Positions 12,659-23,518 of a stretch of 64,000 nucleotides of DNA are shown in pieces. Numbering within the stretch: position 1 is the first letter of the stretch; each line of letters begins with the position of its first letter. Source of the stretch: Sambucus nigra (lineage: Eukaryota; Streptophyta; Magnoliopsida; Dipsacales; Adoxaceae). The notes below the pieces were generated by a model, which worked only from the letters and a program-made list of their open reading frames with translations, searched no databases and was not told the origin of the DNA. A program made the translations under genes and the position numbers. The stretch lies in assembly GCA_949130495.1 (NCBI GenBank), contig OX422211.1:539526872-539590871 (forward strand), written 5' to 3'.

Positions 12659-13655
12659 CGAGAGTAAAGATATAAAATGAATAAGGACTGATTCTCAATT
12701 CCGGGAGATTTCATCCGGACATAAGTTATGATATGTATAGTAAATGAGTATGTGATGTATATGTATTTATATGGGTATGTATATATATACGTATTGTATG
12801 GAGGGCCTAATGGATCTCGACGATCGACATTGCCAAGTAGTAGTGTATCGGGGGTTTCCTTGTTTGGATTTTGCTTCGCGAGACATGCCACGCACGAATA
12901 TGGCACAGTGTTGAGACTGGGGAGAAGTTTATCCCTTAGTACTCGGGTTAACTAGGATTTAAAAATGGTTGGAACGGATTAGTTAGGCAGGGTTTTGGAC
13001 TAGGTTATTTAATAGGAATGCGATAGCTATGCACTATTAGAAGAGGGGTGAGGGGTATCTCATGGGAGTGCGATACCAATTTAAATATGAGATACAACTT
13101 ATTTTTTTCATAAATAAAGCAAATATGCGCTTGCAAAATATTTTCACAATTCGGGCTCTGACCCGTTTCTATATTTTCCCTCTCTTTCTATATCTGTATA
13201 TATTTTAGATGTCCAGACATAGGGATGCCTGGATGATAATTCCTTCGAGTCAGCCATTCGCTGCAGTAGCTGTGGATGCGTGCAGGTATACTGTAGACGC
13301 TTCTATCCTTGAAATCTAGATAGGAGGTGTTGTATAAACATTCGGGCTAATAACCCAGCTGCATTTATTTATTCTTTTACCGTCTTTTAGTGCGGCTTTC
13401 GATTTGGTTGTATTATGTTGAACCGAGTGTTCGGTTATTTTATTTCATTTCAGTTTCATATAAAATCTGTGTGGATGTTTTATTTGAATGGTTTGTTTAA
13501 AAAGATTAGTTAAATAAAATTTTGATGCCATCCTAATAGGTTATTAGTAATTAAATTGGTTTTTGACAGTGATGCTAAGAATGAACCATATGAGACTCCT
13601 GTTTTAATTTGGTACAAGATTGATCGCCCGATATTTAATTAGGCGGGGTGTCACA

Positions 13656-13660
13656 CTAGT
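13656..13660. repeat. right target-site duplication of solo LTR D
   Basis: CTAGT, identical to 10681-10685. Confidence 0.85.
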
Positions 13661-13866
13661 ATTCCTCTTTTGTTGTTAATCACTCTTACTATTTTTCTAT
13701 CCATCTTATCAATTTTTTCATCAAATTTCTTGGATTTCAATATTATATTGGCCATTAAAGACTCCAAATAATTTTGAAGGCTTTGTAAATGAAATTTTAT
13801 TCCTTCTTGTTGTTGCTGAATCTCTAAGATATTTCGTTCCATTTGTTGTTGTCTAGTGTTTGTCAT
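13661..13866 (-). pseudogene. family B gag N-terminus
   Basis: Start of the family B gag on the minus strand, opening at ATG 13866 with 'MTNTRQQQMERNILEIQQQQ' followed by a Q/K-rich coiled-coil-like helix, as is usual for Reina-like gag N-termini. It is read just downstream of a tRNA-Met type primer site (13912-13923) and interrupted after about 70 codons by solo LTR D; the rest continues from 10685 downward. The annotated reading frame runs a few codons into the LTR. Confidence 0.7.
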
Positions 13867-13911
13867 TTTAAGGATTAGGTTTGTGGGTTTTTAGTTTGAG
13901 AAGAATCGAAG

Positions 13912-13923
13912 GCTCTAATACCA
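13912..13923 (-). other. primer-binding site of family B
   Basis: On the minus strand TGGTATTAGAGC, one mismatch from TGGTATCAGAGC, the complement of the initiator-Met tRNA 3' end. It sits 2 bp from the LTR end at 13926. Confidence 0.8.
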
Positions 13924-13925
13924 TT

Positions 13926-14235
13926 TGTCAACTTTAAACTTTAGTCTTTAATGGTGGAAATGTGGAGTTTAGGGTTCTATAATTGAAGTGGAGAAGACTT
14001 AATCGATAGAAAAAGAATAGATAAAGGAATAAAGGAACACACAAAACAGAGAGAGAATTCAAAATTTTACATCATATTCCTTTCCTTAAACCGAATCCAA
14101 TTACATGTATTTAACAATAAAATTATAAATAACTAATACTTGGGCTTAACTAACTAATAATATAACTCAACTAACTAACAATATTAACTTCTTTTAATAA
14201 ACATTTGAAATATAACAATATCATTGGGCTTGGAG
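13926..14235 (-). mobile_element. family B 5' LTR
   Basis: A short LTR of about 310 bp, ending (minus strand) AAGTTGACA next to the primer site. It is similar to 49441-49765: both share AATCCAATTACATGTATTTAAC, the AACTAACTAAC run and CATTGGGCTT. The outer boundary near 14235 is approximate because the two copies diverge after CATTGGGCTT. Short LTRs fit the Reina clade. Confidence 0.7.
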
Positions 14236-14825
14236 CTTGGGGCTCTCATAGCATACATTTCGGATGATGAAATAGTTTACGTTATCAAAATAATTTAACA
14301 TCTCTTCAAAATAGACACCTTAAATCCCGATTTCTTTAAAATATCAAGTTTCATGTTTTAAAGTGTATTTAAGCATGAGTTATCAAAACATCTTAGTGAA
14401 ATCATATACCATAAAAAATTACAACTTCAAATCCTCAAAATATGATATAGCAAATCATTTCAGAGGTTTGAAACACACTCTCGCATAGTTTTAAGTGAAT
14501 ACCAAATTTTATCATCAATTAATACACATCAAGAAATTATAACGAATTAAATTAGCATGCACACATTTAATTAAGCATGATAAACTTCACCTACTCCTAA
14601 AATTAAAGTTACTCACACATCATGTTTGAAACACAAAAGTTTTAAGATGAAATAATCATTCTTAAGAAATAGTTCAACATACAAAGTTTTGGGAATAAGA
14701 CTTGAGCTTTAGCCCAAATATCCCTCCTTCGAAATTTAATTCACTACAATGCATGGACTATAAACGAGATGTGGGTGATATGTGTATAAATCCGTTCTCT
14801 CCCCTATAAAAATGAAGTCCTATGG

Positions 14826-14837
14826 CCTATTTATAGG
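14826..14837 (-). promoter_or_regulatory. TATA box of an unidentified LTR
   Basis: CCTATAAATAGG on the minus strand, an ideal plant TATA context. A matching one is present in the copia LTR at 33918. No element could be delimited around it. Confidence 0.4.
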
Positions 14838-15234
14838 AAGAAATTATGGTTTAGGCATTTTTGGAATTTTAAAATATTAATTAAATTAATAAAATAAAAC
14901 ATGTGTGGAATTTATTTAAATAGTGAAGGTAGGTAGCTGGTACATTGAATCAAAGGAAGAAATGTAGTGCATATTCATTTTAGGAAAAAAGGAAAAAATA
15001 ATGGAGTAAAAAGGATAAAAAAATATAGTTTTTATAAATAAAATACTAAAAAATATAAAGGTCAGGGGGCAAAGTTTGAAAAGCTGAAACTCAATTTTGC
15101 CCAAAGGGGAGGCTTGTTTGGAAATCTGGTGGGCATGTGACTTTTATGCGATTGAGACAACTGCATTTGTGGGGTTGTTTATGTGCTAAGGGTGTACGCC
15201 ACGCGCTGCCCTTATTTTTTTTCCCCAAAAAAAT

Positions 15235-15320
15235 CATCCAACCCAAGTTCGAACTCATGACCTAATGTTTAGCAAAAATAGGTGCAAACTAGCTAATCCC
15301 ACTACGGGTTGAGTCATATT
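15235..15320 (-). repeat. possible tRNA-derived SINE head
   Basis: On the minus strand an A-box-like TTAGCTAGTTTGC is followed after about 30 bp by a B-box-like GAGTTCGAAC, then GGGTTGG and T/A-rich tracts. Pol III promoter spacing and the phrase AGGTCATGAGTTCGAAC are typical of tRNA-related plant SINEs. The A box is imperfect and no duplication was found, so this is tentative. Confidence 0.3.
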
Positions 15321-15330
15321 CCAGGAAATA

Positions 15331-15963
15331 ATACTTACCCCTTATATCTTCCTAAATTCCTTATTTACAAATTATAATCAAATGTGCATATCTTTTATGT
15401 CTAACCTCCAAATGATAATCCACAAGAACCCCCATGACCATGACTTTGATGCCAAAAATATTTTCATAGTGGTCAAGTCACACGTATTGGTCTCATGTAT
15501 GACCTGCGCCTTTGACTTTTGATTTTCTTTCGGTTTAAAACTCTACACAATTATAACTTCTTTGTTTTAATTCCGATTGACATGTCATTTGAACCCAGGT
15601 GTCCTTGATTCAAGGCCTTCAATTTACTTGTCTGTTCCAACTCCAAAATCAGTCATCTGAAATTACAATTTTAACCTTGAAATTGCAAAAGCGACTATTC
15701 TTTGCTCGAATATCATCAAATCTTCACTGCTTGAATTCTAAACCTGTAAACATTCAACAAACACGTTGAACAAACGATTATCAATGGATATCAAAGGTCA
15801 TGAGTAAAATCATGGTGTTTCAAAATTGCATTTTTAACCCGATTTATTTTCAATTTTCATTTTTTTAAAAATAAAAATAACTCTAAAAGCTCTTTATTGA
15901 TGACACAAAGGGGCTAATAAGTCCTAGATTTGGGTGTAAATGATAAAAATTAATGCACTCATC
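15331..15963 (-). mobile_element. LTR of a second Tat/Ogre-like element (partial)
   Basis: The minus strand starts TGATGAGTGCATTAA right after a G-rich polypurine tract, paralleling the LTR at 1760, and shortly after reads ACTTATTAGCCCC (GCGTTATTAGCCCCC in the first copy). Further in, the segments on drug-like poly-pyrimidine and GACATGTCAATCGGAATTAA fit Tat-type LTRs. The distal end is not clear; 15330 is an estimate and the LTR is probably truncated. Confidence 0.55.
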
Positions 15964-15980
15964 AAATGCCCCCAACCTAA
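15964..15980 (-). other. polypurine tract of the second Tat/Ogre-like element
   Basis: Minus strand TTAGGTTGGGGGCATT directly precedes the TGATGAG LTR start and follows GACTAGCAAGGA, the same arrangement as at 1730-1759. Confidence 0.6.
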
Positions 15981-17303
15981 TCCTTGCTAGTCCTCGAAAA
16001 AGACTAAAATTTAAAAATATAACTCACTTTCGTAGGAATCACGGTTTCACTTAACATGAGCAACAAGCCGTTAAACCCCTAGGTTGCCCTAGTTGGCGAG
16101 TTTTGTCTCTTGAGGATTTGTAGTATATATACTCACAAAATTAAAAAACCTGACTCAATTTACAAAAGACACAAAGGTAATATAACCATGTCTTAAATGA
16201 AAATTTCATATATATAGTAAAAATTCACATTTCAACCTCAACTCATTACGCATGTGTGCATAGAAAATATAACCGTCTAATTCAAAAGATTTGATCATTA
16301 TGTCTCTTATCCAAAAGTTTGTGTTCATTCAAATTCTCATGGGATGTACTCACAAACGAACACTCAGAATTGGGTAGTTTTCCCTCGGTATATGTGAATA
16401 CAAGAGTAAATTTAATGAATAAATTTCACATATACATCATGAAAGACAATCATTTTATAGTGGTTCATTATGATCTCGTTAATGGAAAATCAATTACTTT
16501 GAAAACCTAAATCTCACTAAACTACCCTATTCATCTTCTCTCTACACTATAACTGTCTTCATTTTAGATCAATTAGGACTTCCTTTCTGTTATATTATAG
16601 GCTCGGGTTTTCGCTTGAAAGAACGGATTTTGGAGTTTCAATTTTTTTTCAGAATACAAAGGTTACTCGGTATTTTGACATATTAGCACTTTTTCTCATC
16701 GCCATTTTTTTCCTTTTTCTTTTGCTACTATACTCATATTTTCTTACCCATCTCATTTCCTTCTCTTTTTTTTCTTCGTTCTTTTCAGACTTTATTCTTG
16801 TAAAAGTATTCTTCTTTTGGCCTTCTACCGTAACTTTACCCTGATATTCTCAAAAGCAGGGTAAGGATTTTGGGTTTTCAATAAAAGGCTCTTTTTTTTG
16901 TCTTGGCAGAAATGGGCCTGTAATGGAATAATGTATAAAGAATTTAGGCTTTTATTTTTGGGCTACCAAACGATATCCTAATCACATTTTTAAGTTCTTC
17001 TTAGTCAATTTTGTGTCTCAAGTCAACTTATTAAGACACTTAGTGCGTACAATTCACATTTTAATTTTTTGTTTTCAGTAATCGAACAAAATAAAGATTT
17101 TGAGATCATCGAAGAATTAATCGTTGTGATTAAAATTTCTCAAAAATGATGAACAATGAGAAAATCTCACCGAGTTAAACTCTCCACATTTATTTGTTAA
17201 GATTAATAACTTTAACCTCAATATCCATTCCCGATCATATTTTACTTGCTAAGTGTCAAAAAGTTTATAAGTTGAGTGATTTGTGAATTAATTTTATATT
17301 AAG
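15981..17303 (-). mobile_element. second Tat/Ogre-like element, 3' interior (partial)
   Basis: Non-coding interior in reverse orientation. Reverse-complement blocks shared with 1-1759 include the GGTTTAACGGC segment (16060-16115), a CCGAGTAACCTTTGTA block (about 16655-16675), and an A-rich tract seen here as T-rich 16625-16800. At 17303 it joins the truncated LTR of element E without the element's 5' half, so a deletion or illegitimate join must have occurred. No genes. Confidence 0.6.
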
Positions 17304-17478
17304 AAATTGGTCATAAATGTTGAAAAATGGTTTTGACACTTAGCTTAATTATGTAGGGTGTTAATTTGGAAAAATTTATTTTCACGACAATGATGCTAAG
17401 AATGAACCAATTGTTCACCTTGATTTTTAATTTAATAAAGGAGTGATCGCCCGGTATTTAATTAGGCGGGGTGTCACA
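17304..17478 (+). mobile_element. element E, truncated 5' LTR
   Basis: The last 175 bp of the LTR, nearly identical to 25300-25474 (a handful of substitutions), ending GGCGGGGTGTCACA. Upstream of AAATTGGTCA the two copies no longer match, so about 2.97 kb of the 5' LTR, with the promoter, is missing. Confidence 0.9.
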
Positions 17479-17480
17479 GG

Positions 17481-17492
17481 TGGTATCAGAGC
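17481..17492 (+). other. element E primer-binding site
   Basis: TGGTATCAGAGC, a perfect match to the complement of the plant initiator-Met tRNA 3' end, 2 bp after the LTR. Confidence 0.95.
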
Positions 17493-17663
17493 ATCAGGTT
17501 CTAGTGTCCATAGGATCTGTACAGCTTATTTTCGCTTTCAGCTTAACGTTTTTGCTATAGAGCCCTATTTTTAGGATTATTGTATTCCTGCTTTTACGTT
17601 TACATCTCCAGCCATTTGGGATTTGATAATGACTGGAGACTAATAAAATTCTTCACGTTTCAG

Positions 17664-18986
17664 ATGCCTCCGAGACGTGCACCGAAGGATAGGCGTGCCC
17701 AGGCCGAGCAGCCGAGTAGCCAGCAGCTCCGGCACAAGGCACTATGAATGCTAATGAAGTAGCCGCCATTGTTGCTCAAGCGGTGAATGCCGCGCTAGCG
17801 GTGGTTCAGCAGGCTCCACCCCAGATTCAGGCAGTGGCGCCAGTACCAGCACAGCTTCCATCTGCATGGGAGAGGGTTAGGGATGCTTTTCAGAAGGCGC
17901 ATCCCCCTGAGTTCTCTAGTAGCTCAGATATCGTCACAGTCAGCCAATGGAAAAAAGACATCCAGCGGCATCTTCGTATGTATGAGTGCACCGACGTGGA
18001 AAGGCAGTTATTGGCTTCCTTTAAGCTGATGGGGGCCGATTTGCAGTGGTGGGAGTCCACTAACACCTTGGAGGAGAGGGACACGGTCCCTATTCAGTCA
18101 TTTTTGGAGCGGTTTAATCGCAAGTACTTTCCACCCGCCGTGCAGACTGAGATGAGGCAAAAATTACTGAATTTGAAACAGGAGAACTCTACCGTTGCTG
18201 AGTATGAGGAGGAGTTCACGAGACTTCTCACCATAGTGCCAGATGAGGCACCTACTGATAGTAAGAAGATAATGTTGTTCGTGGACGGGTTAGCTTGGAG
18301 GATCCGTCATCATCTTATAGGGAATCTATCTCTGAGTACTTTCACTGATGTACTCAATGCTGCATTACTACATTGCCAGGATCACCGCTTCCATCTGCAG
18401 GGAAGCAGGAGAGCAGGAGAGTCCAGCCAGCAGGGCAGGACCGGGGGTAGTAGTGCTAGTGGGGCACCATCTCATGGACATACTCATCAGCACGAGCAGA
18501 GTTCCCATCAGGGGGACCCTTCTAAGCGATTCCGTTCAGGTGATTTGAGACAGGGATTTGGGGGTTATAGTTAGGGCCAGCAGGGCTAGCCTAATCAACA
18601 GGGCCAACAGCGTGTCCATCAGGGCCAACAGGGCCAGTGGCAGGGAGGTAACGGCCAGCAGGGCCGCGGTCAACAGGGTCAGAGGGGAGGTAACTTCAAA
18701 GGCCGATGTTTTGGGTGTGGTAGACATGGCCATAGGCGCCAGGATTGTCCGGAGGGAGATAGGGCCCCACAGCAGCAGGGTGACCGTAATGAGCCACAGA
18801 GACCACTTTTTCCGGCTGCCCTCCCAGCTCCAGCCCAGGTGCCAGCCCTACCAGCCATTCCAGCAGCTCCAGTGCAGCAGGGGCAGTTACAGTATGGATG
18901 TGTCTACAACGTCCACCAGGCAGCAGCCCCACAGGCACCACCCGCGATTGAGGGTATGTTTCCTATCCATGGTACAATGGGTCGGG
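17664..18986 (+). pseudogene. element E gag (capsid and nucleocapsid), disrupted
   Basis: Gag of a chromovirus. The first ATG at 17664 ('MPPRRAPKDRRAQAEQ') is in another frame, so a frameshift lies near 17730; the main frame is open from 17744 for 276 codons. Residues about 40-200 form the retrotransposon gag domain ('PPEFSSSSDIVTVSQWKKDI', 'LMGADLQWW', 'FLERFNRKYFP', 'LKQENSTVAEYEEEF'). Two in-frame TAG stops follow at 18572 and 18587, in a Gln/Gly-rich linker. The CCHC knuckle 'CFGCGRHGHRRQDC' is intact at 18707-18748. The frame continues into protease. The capsid would package RNA in cytoplasmic particles; this copy cannot make it whole. Confidence 0.9.
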
Positions 18987-19480
18987 TTTTGTTTGATACT
19001 GGGGCGACACATTGTTTTATAGCTACGCATTTTGCGAAGGCCTTAGGGTTGTTAGCCACAGCAGAGAGCACAGTGACGTGTGTAGACTCACAACTGGGGA
19101 GTGGGTCGCTTATCTTCTTTATATGACGAGGAGTGGGGGTAGAGATTGGTAGTTTGGTATTACCGGCAGACATGTTAGTCTTAGATATGCATGAGCATGA
19201 TGTTATTATTTGTATGGATTGGCTCGCAGCTTATAGAGCCATGATTGATTGCTTCGGTGGGAGCATTGTTTTTGCCATTCCGGGGCAAGAGATGTTTTTA
19301 GTGCCGATGCCTCGCCCAGAGAGAGGTTCGATCCCTCATTTTTATTATATAGAGGAGGATACCTCTAAGGAGGTTGTGATTCCGTTGGACTCGATTCCAG
19401 TTGTTCGTGAGTATTCCGATGTGTTTCAGGAAATACCAGGCCTACCCCCCAGTCGAGAGATAGACTTTGTTATAGATTTA
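18987..19480 (+). pseudogene. element E protease, disrupted
   Basis: Aspartic protease that would cut the Gag-Pol polyprotein. The active-site triplet D-T-G is intact at 18995-19003 in 'VLFDTGATHCFI'. A TGA at 19124 interrupts the domain; the same frame resumes with 'VGVEIGSLVLPADMLVLDMH', 'DVIICMDWLAAY' and 'MIDCFGGSIVF', the usual C-terminal protease landmarks. The stop is a possible CGA to TGA change. Boundaries with gag and RT are approximate because all are one polyprotein. Confidence 0.9.
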
Positions 19481-20350
19481 TTGCCAGATACTAGACCTAT
19501 AGCACGCGCTCCATACCGTATGGCTCCGACGGAGATGCGAGAGTTATGAGATCAGATAGAGCAGCTATTAGGTCAGGGCTTCATTCGCAGGAGTACCTCA
19601 CCTTGGGGCGCTCCAGTTCTGTTTGTGAAGAAGAAAGATGGTTCACTGAGGTTGTGTGTGGACTACCGGGAGTTGAACAAGGTCACGATACGGAATAAGT
19701 ATCTGTTGCCTCGAATCGATGATCTGTTCGACCAACTGAGGGGAGCAACTTTCTTTTCGAAGATAGATCTGAGGTCGGGGTACCATCAGCTACGTATTAG
19801 AGAGCCGTATGTTTCAAAGACTGCCTTCTTGACGAGATATGGGTCTTACGAGTTCAGAGTGATGCCATTTGGTCTCACAAATGCTCCAGCCGTATTCATG
19901 GACTTAATGAACCGAGTATTCAGAGAGTTCTTGGATCAGTTTGTCATCGTCTTCATAGATGACATTTTGATTTATTCACACTTCGAGGAGGAGCATGTCG
20001 AGCACTTGAGGCAGGTTCTTAAGACTTTACGAGAGCATCAATTTTATGCTAAGTACGAGAAGTGTGGATTCTGGTTGCGATAAGTACAGTTCTTGGGGCA
20101 TGTTGTTTCTGAGCAGGGGATAGCGGTCGACCCAAGTAAAGTGTTAGCGGTGAGGGAATGGGGACAGCCCACGACACCGATGGAAGTGCGTAGTTTCTTG
20201 GGGTTAGCCGGATACTACAGGAGATTCATTTGGGGATTCTCCAAAATAGCGGGTCCATTGACGAACCTAACTCGCAAAGGGGTACCATATGTTTGGGATG
20301 ATGCTTGTCAATTGGCTTTCGACGAGCTGAAAGACAAGCTTACTTCAGCA
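19481..20350 (+). pseudogene. element E reverse transcriptase, disrupted
   Basis: Reverse transcriptase of a Ty3/gypsy element. Landmarks in order: 'APYRMAPTEM', '[20 protein letters not shown]', '[13 protein letters not shown]', '[16 protein letters not shown]', '[17 protein letters not shown]', and the catalytic F-I-D-D at 19952-19963 in '[10 protein letters not shown]'. The thumb/connection reads '[15 protein letters not shown]' and '[12 protein letters not shown]'. Stops: TGA 19547 (probable CGA to TGA, R) and TAA 20081. The same reading frame is kept throughout, so the damage in this segment is point mutation only. Confidence 0.95.
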
Positions 20351-20758
20351 CCAGTCCTTGCTTTACCGAAGCCGGGTGTGGAGTACCTGGTTTACACTGA
20401 TGCCTCTTTACGGGGACTTGGGGGAGTACTTCAGCAGGAAGAGAAGGCTATAGCTTTTGCCTCCCGCAAGCTTAAGCCGCATGAGAAGAATTACCCCACC
20501 CACGACTTGGAGTTAGCAGCGGTCATTTTTGCACTGCGGATATGGAAACACTATTTATTGGGGGAGAAGTTCCGTTTGTTCACAGACCACAAGTCACTGC
20601 AGTATCTGTTCACTCAGCGAGAGTTGAATATGCGTCAGCACAGATGGTTAGAGTTTGTGAAGGACTATCAATTTGACATACAGTATCATCCGGGGAAAGC
20701 CAACGTAGTTGCTGATGCGTTGAGCCGTAGACCGGTAAATGAGGTAGCGGACGTCTGA
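20351..20758 (+). pseudogene. element E RNase H
   Basis: RNase H domain in the pol frame: '[16 protein letters not shown]' with the first catalytic Asp present, '[15 protein letters not shown]', '[19 protein letters not shown]' with the Glu, '[10 protein letters not shown]' with the second Asp, '[20 protein letters not shown]' and 'NVVADALSR'. The catalytic residues look intact. A TGA at 20756 ends the open stretch in the linker to integrase. Confidence 0.95.
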
Positions 20759-22314
20759 AAATCGAAGTGGAAGGAGTTGGGTCACTAGGACGCAGTTGGC
20801 CGTTCCTTCATATCTATTATGACAGTCACACTCGAGATTATTACAAGGGTAATACAGGCCCAAACCACAGACCCGTTTTGCCAAGAACAGATTGTACGAC
20901 TTTTAGCTGAGGGTGCTGAGTCCTATTTTGTTAGTTCTTATGGGGGTTTGAGGTTTAATGGGAGGTTAGTGGTTCCAGAAGGGGCAGAATTACGTCATGC
21001 AGTGATGACCCAATCTCACGGGTCCCGATTTGCGGTACATCCTGGAGGAGATAAGATGTACCAGGATATGAGGAGGCAATACTGGTGGAGTGGGATGAAG
21101 AAGGACATTGCTGAGTTCGTGTCCAAATGTTCTACCTGCCAGCTGGTGAAGGTGGACCATCAAAAACCGTCAGGATTGCTTCAGCCATTGGAAGTACCCG
21201 CGTGGAAGTGGGAAAGTATTTCCATGGATTTTATTACAGGGTTGCCTACATCACAGCGGGGCCACAATTCTATCTGGGTGATTGTAGACCGTTTGACCAA
21301 GGTGGCTCATTTTCTGCCAGTGCGGCAGACTATACCACGGGTCAGTATGCTCAGTTGTTCATTGCTGAGGTTGTCAGATTACACGGGGTGCCCCTGAATA
21401 TTGTGTCAGATAGAGACAAGATTTTCGTATCACGTTTTTGGGAATGCTTTCAAGAGGCTATGGGTACTGAGTTGAGATTGAGTTCAGCTTATCACCCACG
21501 GACAGATGGACAGACAGAGCATACTAATCAGATGTTAGAGGATATGCTACGCATGTGTATTCTTGATTTTGGAGGAGGTTGGGAGCCACATCTTCCACTG
21601 GTAGAGTTTGCTTATAATAAATCTTATCAGTTTACGATTGGTATGGCTCCATTTGAGGCTTTGTATGGCAGGCCTTGTCGTTCTCCAACTTTTTGGCTCG
21701 AGGTGGGGGATAACAAGGTGCTATAACCGGAGGTGATTCAGGAAACCTCCGCGAAGATTGAGATGATCAGGAGTCGTATTCGAGTAGCCCAGGACAGGCA
21801 GAAGAGCTACGCCGATGTGAAACGGTTCTTCCGGGAGTTTAATGTGGGGGACCAAGTGTTACTGCGTGTATCTCCTATGAAGGGAGTGATGAGGTTCGGG
21901 AAGAAAGGGAAATTATCCCCGAGGTACGTGGGACCATTTCCCATCATCGAGAGGATTGTTCCGGTAGCATACAGATTGGGACTGCCAAAACATTTGCATC
22001 GCATTCACGATGTATTCCACATCTCGTCGTTGAGACGGTATCTTCGGGATAATATGGCCCATACTCATATTGCGATAGATGAGATAGACTTACAGCCTGA
22101 CAGCTCTTACGAGGAGAGATCGGTGGCTATCCTAGACTATAGTGAGAGGAGATTGAGGTCGAAGATAGTTCCACTTGTGCGAGTCCAGTGGGAGCATCAT
22201 AATATGGAGGAATCCACTTGGGAGCGCGAGGCCGATATGCGCGAGAGATATCCAGATTTGTTCTTACCATGTATGCCTTATTTTCCGAATTTCGGGACGA
22301 AATTTCGTTATTAG
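20759..22314 (+). pseudogene. element E integrase with chromodomain, disrupted
   Basis: Integrase that would join cDNA to chromatin. The HHCC finger lies at about 21015-21140 ('[17 protein letters not shown]' ... 'CSTCQLVK'). The DD35E triad is complete: Asp 21227 ('SMDFITGLP'), Asp 21409 ('IVSDRDK'), Glu 21517 ('DGQTEHTNQ'), with 35 residues between the last two. A frameshift near 21335 and a TAA at 21724 break it. The GPY/F-like part is '[15 protein letters not shown]'. The C-terminus (22117-22263) is a chromodomain, '[20 protein letters not shown]', which marks a chromovirus of Tekay/Del type and in relatives directs insertion to heterochromatin. Natural end TAA at 22312. Confidence 0.95.
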
Positions 22315-22324
22315 GGGGGGAGTA
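22310..22324 (+). other. element E polypurine tract
   Basis: ATTAGGGGGGGAGTA directly before the 3' LTR, overlapping the pol stop codon. Confidence 0.9.
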
Positions 22325-23443
22325 TGTAATACCCCGTATTTTTATGCTATATTAATTTGGGGATTTATTAATATTAATGTGAATTAATTATTTAATAAAA
22401 ATCCAAAAATTAATTATGTTATAATTATTAACCTGATGAGAGTTAGTAATTATGGGAAAATTTGTTGAATATTACTAATGAGCAAAGTAATATATAATAG
22501 TGGCCATATTAAATGTCACGAGTGAATAAAATGACAATTTTAGAAATTTTATTCGGGACGCGCCCGTGTCGCGTCGGGACTAAATATTGATAAATAAAAG
22601 CAAATATTTTATAAGTTGTTCGTATGGTCGTTTTGAGTGCGCCAACGCGTCCGGAAGGGTCGAGATAGTCCGAAAAGTATACCCGGGAGTTTGATTTGGG
22701 TCTCGGGAGGTTTTTAGGCCTAATTGGTACCCCAGGAGGGCATTTTAGACATTTTACATTTTTGGGGAATTAAACCCACGAAAATTCAAGGGGTATATCA
22801 GATGTCTAAGGTTGTCTTCTAGGGTTAGAACAACCAAAGACAAGTGACGGCCATAGGAGAGGGAAGGAGAGAGCTTCCAAGGCAATACAAGGCTAAAAAT
22901 CCATCCGGTTGCACCGCCACCACCACCAACGCGTAGATCGCGCGACGGGGAACGCAACCACACCAAAATCATCTGCAAATCAGAAGACCAAAAACCCCAG
23001 GCAAGTGTTTATCTTGCTTATTTCGTTGGTGCATCTTTCATATTAGTTTAGGAATAATTAGATAGAGTTTTTATGGAAGAAAACCAAAGATTTGATATAG
23101 GATTTGCATGTAGTGATGGATAGATTGATAATTCTGGAAACCCTTGCCATGTAGAGGAATTACCCACGAAATTATGATGTTTATAAGAAGAAATTTCTGG
23201 AAATACTTGTTAGAACCATGTTTAAAGAGAATTCTAGGGTTCTTGATAATTATGATAATTTTTGGGCTGTTAATCCATGTATAATGATAGAAATCCACAT
23301 GCTTTACGTTGGAACTACCTAATATGAAGATATAATGTTAGTAGTATGAATCTTTGGACGTTTGGGAATGTAAAACTTGAATTTGGATTAAGATATATGT
23401 TGGAACCCGTAACTGCAAAACTGCAGAAATCGCAATACCTACT

Positions 23444-23518
23444 TGATCGATTGATCGAGCCAGGAGCTTCGATCGATCGAAGGTTCGATCGATCGAGACC
23501 CAGACCTCGATCGAGCGA
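23444..23518. repeat. cluster of four GATCGATC palindromes in LTR E
   Basis: 23444-23455 GATCGATTGATC, 23469-23480 and 23485-23496 TCGATCGATCGA, and 23507-23518 TCGATCGAGCGA, with spacers CCAGGAGCT and GACCCAGACC and a trailing CCCCTCCTGG. The layout resembles 2123-2222. Confidence 0.8.

Larger units (their letters stand above)
10686..13655 (+). mobile_element. solo LTR D (chromovirus type)
   Basis: A 2970-bp LTR with TGTAACACC at its start and GGCGGGGTGTCACA at its end, flanked by the perfect 5-bp duplication CTAGT. No interior is attached, and gag of family B continues on the far side, so it is a solo LTR left by recombination between two LTRs. It carries the shared core block (10950-11010, CGAGATAGTC), a TATA-like box at 11120, AT and GT microsatellites, the block GGGAAGTTGCGCGATG near 12268, and a relative of the hairpin module near 12820-12930. 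ORFs through the microsatellites (11997-12344, 12547-12906) are repeat-driven. Confidence 0.9.
14236..15330. other. unassigned AT-rich DNA, probable LTR debris
   Basis: No coding region is recognisable (the 62-residue ORF at 14916-15104 is low-complexity). A minus-strand TATA box CCTATAAATAGG at 14826-14837 is followed downstream (lower coordinates) by a leader-like segment, which suggests part of an unidentified LTR. Its ends cannot be placed. Confidence 0.35.

Noticed and set aside
11997..12906. ORFs of 115 and 119 codons in solo LTR D
   Set aside because: They consist largely of Ile-Tyr and Thr-His repeats from AT and GT microsatellites.
18536..18941. Antisense and alternate-frame ORFs over gag
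   Set aside because: Shadows of the Gln/Gly-rich gag frame; the CCHC knuckle and protease are in the plus-strand frame that starts at 17744.
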